Shown one piece after another: positions 63,075-64,000 of a stretch of 64,000 bases of DNA. The stretch is from Mesorhabditis belari. Taxonomy: Eukaryota > Nematoda > Chromadorea > Rhabditida > Rhabditidae. The translations under genes were made by a program, and so were the position numbers. The stretch spans positions 3,620,501 to 3,684,500 of the forward strand of contig CAUEEP010000741.1 of the NCBI GenBank assembly GCA_958450365.1. The letters are read 5' to 3'. The notes under the pieces were generated by a model. It did no database searches. It saw nothing but the letters and a program-made list of their open reading frames with translations, and was not told the origin of the DNA. Within the stretch, counting starts at the first letter, position 1, and the number at the start of each line of letters is the position of its first letter.

Positions 63075-63390
63075 AGGGGTTAAAAGAGGCTTCTCGCCCC
63101 TCGGGCAGAGAGGCCGTATGGTGTAGTGGTTAGTGAGTTGGGTTGCGACGCCGGCTTCATTGGGTGCTCGCAGGTTCGATCCCCAAATTGGAATTTTTCG
63201 TTTCTTTTTTTCATAAGCAACAGGCAATATTGGGGTTAAAAGAGGCTTCTCGCCTCTTGTGCCAAGAAGCCGTATGGTGTAGTGGTTAGTGAGTTGGGTT
63301 CGGAGATGCACTTCATCGGGTGCTCACAGGTTCGGTCCCCGTATCCGAATTTCTCATTCCTTTTTTCCATAGGTAACAGGCAATCTTTTG
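63075..63390 (+). repeat. Tandem pair of tRNA-derived SINE-like units
   Basis: Two units of about 158 bp (63075-63232 and 63233-63390). Each has TTAAAAGAGGCTTCTCGCC, then GCCGTATGGTGTAGTGGTTAG (A-box), then CAGGTTCGATCCCC or CAGGTTCGGTCCCC (B-box), then a T-rich tail and AACAGGCAAT. The A-box region looks like tRNA-Glu. The central arm differs between the copies and pairs poorly. Confidence 0.65.
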
Positions 63391-64000
63391 AAAATAAAGA
63401 TTGGAACTCAGAAAAGCCAAAATTCACCAACTTCTCAAAGAACTCTGATCCTCTTTTAATGATTCCGAAATTTGATCTTAAAAGGGCGAAATTTCTCTTC
63501 ATATTTCACTTTTTCAAACACCAAAGACAAACTTTTTCGTGAGCTTTTGAAAAGTTTTTTGAAAAGTCGAAAAGTTGAAAAGATAATTGATTTTTACGAT
63601 TAAACACTTTGTTTATGTATTTCTTTTTTCGATTTTCCCCCCCTTTTCCCCAATTTATTTATGTCTATTCGTTTTTTCTTTATAAAAAAGACTAAAATAG
63701 TTCTAAACTTTAAAGCCTCTATTATTTTCAAAATCTCTACTATTTTCCTATGAATTAAAACAATGATATCACTTTTCCCCGGAGAAAATTCGATTTGCGT
63801 TCGTCAAAAAAGACAATCGTTCTTTATTTTGCGACGATTTTTGTTCACTCACTGGGAAAAAGTTGCTCAAATATTTGAGAATAGAGCGAACAAATGATGG
63901 GAGAAAAGAAAGGAAGAAAGGAGGAAAGGAAGAAAGGAAGAAAGGAGGAAAGGAAGAAAGGAAGAAAGAAAAACGAATGAAGACCACCCTGTGTGTGGAA
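63391..64000. repeat. Unique AT-rich end with GGAAGAAAGGA array
   Basis: No gene seen. A purine array of GGAAGAAAGGA/GGAGGAAA units lies at 63905-63970 near the window end. Confidence 0.65.

Noticed and set aside
63108..63183. Functional tRNA gene
   Set aside because: A and B boxes are good, but the central arm cannot form a proper anticodon stem and a second diverged copy shows it is part of a repeated unit.

Overview
The window is an AT-rich, extremely repeat-rich stretch of eukaryotic nuclear DNA, most likely from a nematode. The reasons are introns as short as 41-55 bases with TTTCAG- or TTTAG-type acceptors, an array of TTAGGC (the nematode telomere hexamer), an acceptor-like TTCAG six bases before an ATG (as in spliced-leader trans-splicing), and an invertebrate CASK/LIN-2 gene. 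There is no sign of prokaryotic genes, operons or CRISPR. No species can be named from the sequence alone.

Layout. 1-3.9 kb: minus-strand exons of an unrecognised gene, including one hydrophobic segment. 4.0-5.3 kb: a plus-strand spliced candidate gene, unrecognised. 7.6-18.8 kb: eleven phase-consistent minus-strand exons of a CASK/LIN-2-type MAGUK covering most of the CaM-kinase-like domain and the first L27 domain, with a further candidate exon at 6.06-6.18 kb. Its first kinase exon and its second L27, PDZ, SH3 and guanylate kinase parts were not found. Its introns hold large satellite arrays, MITEs, a Tc1-like relic and a plus-strand RING-finger-like exon.

18.8-52 kb: no convincing host gene. 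This is a field of minisatellites and DNA-transposon relics: mariner and Tc1/mariner transposase fragments, a piggyBac relic with TTAA ends, foldback elements, and a LINE 3' end inserted in a mariner element. An 18-bp minisatellite recurs at several separate loci. 52.07-54.96 kb: seven plus-strand exons with a complete start, probably a TSC22-domain family long isoform (N-terminal RGRW motif only; the TSC box is not in view). 55-64 kb: inverted-repeat elements, a duplicated block of about 620 bp, more minisatellites and tRNA-derived SINE-like repeats.

The two recognisable genes are independent host genes. CASK/LIN-2 is a membrane-associated scaffold and TSC22-type proteins are growth and transcription regulators. 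Nothing here suggests they work together. Almost all long open frames in the window are by-products of tandem arrays whose period is a multiple of three and are not called as genes. Element families were recognised by eye, so their boundaries are approximate unless terminal repeats or exon phases are given.
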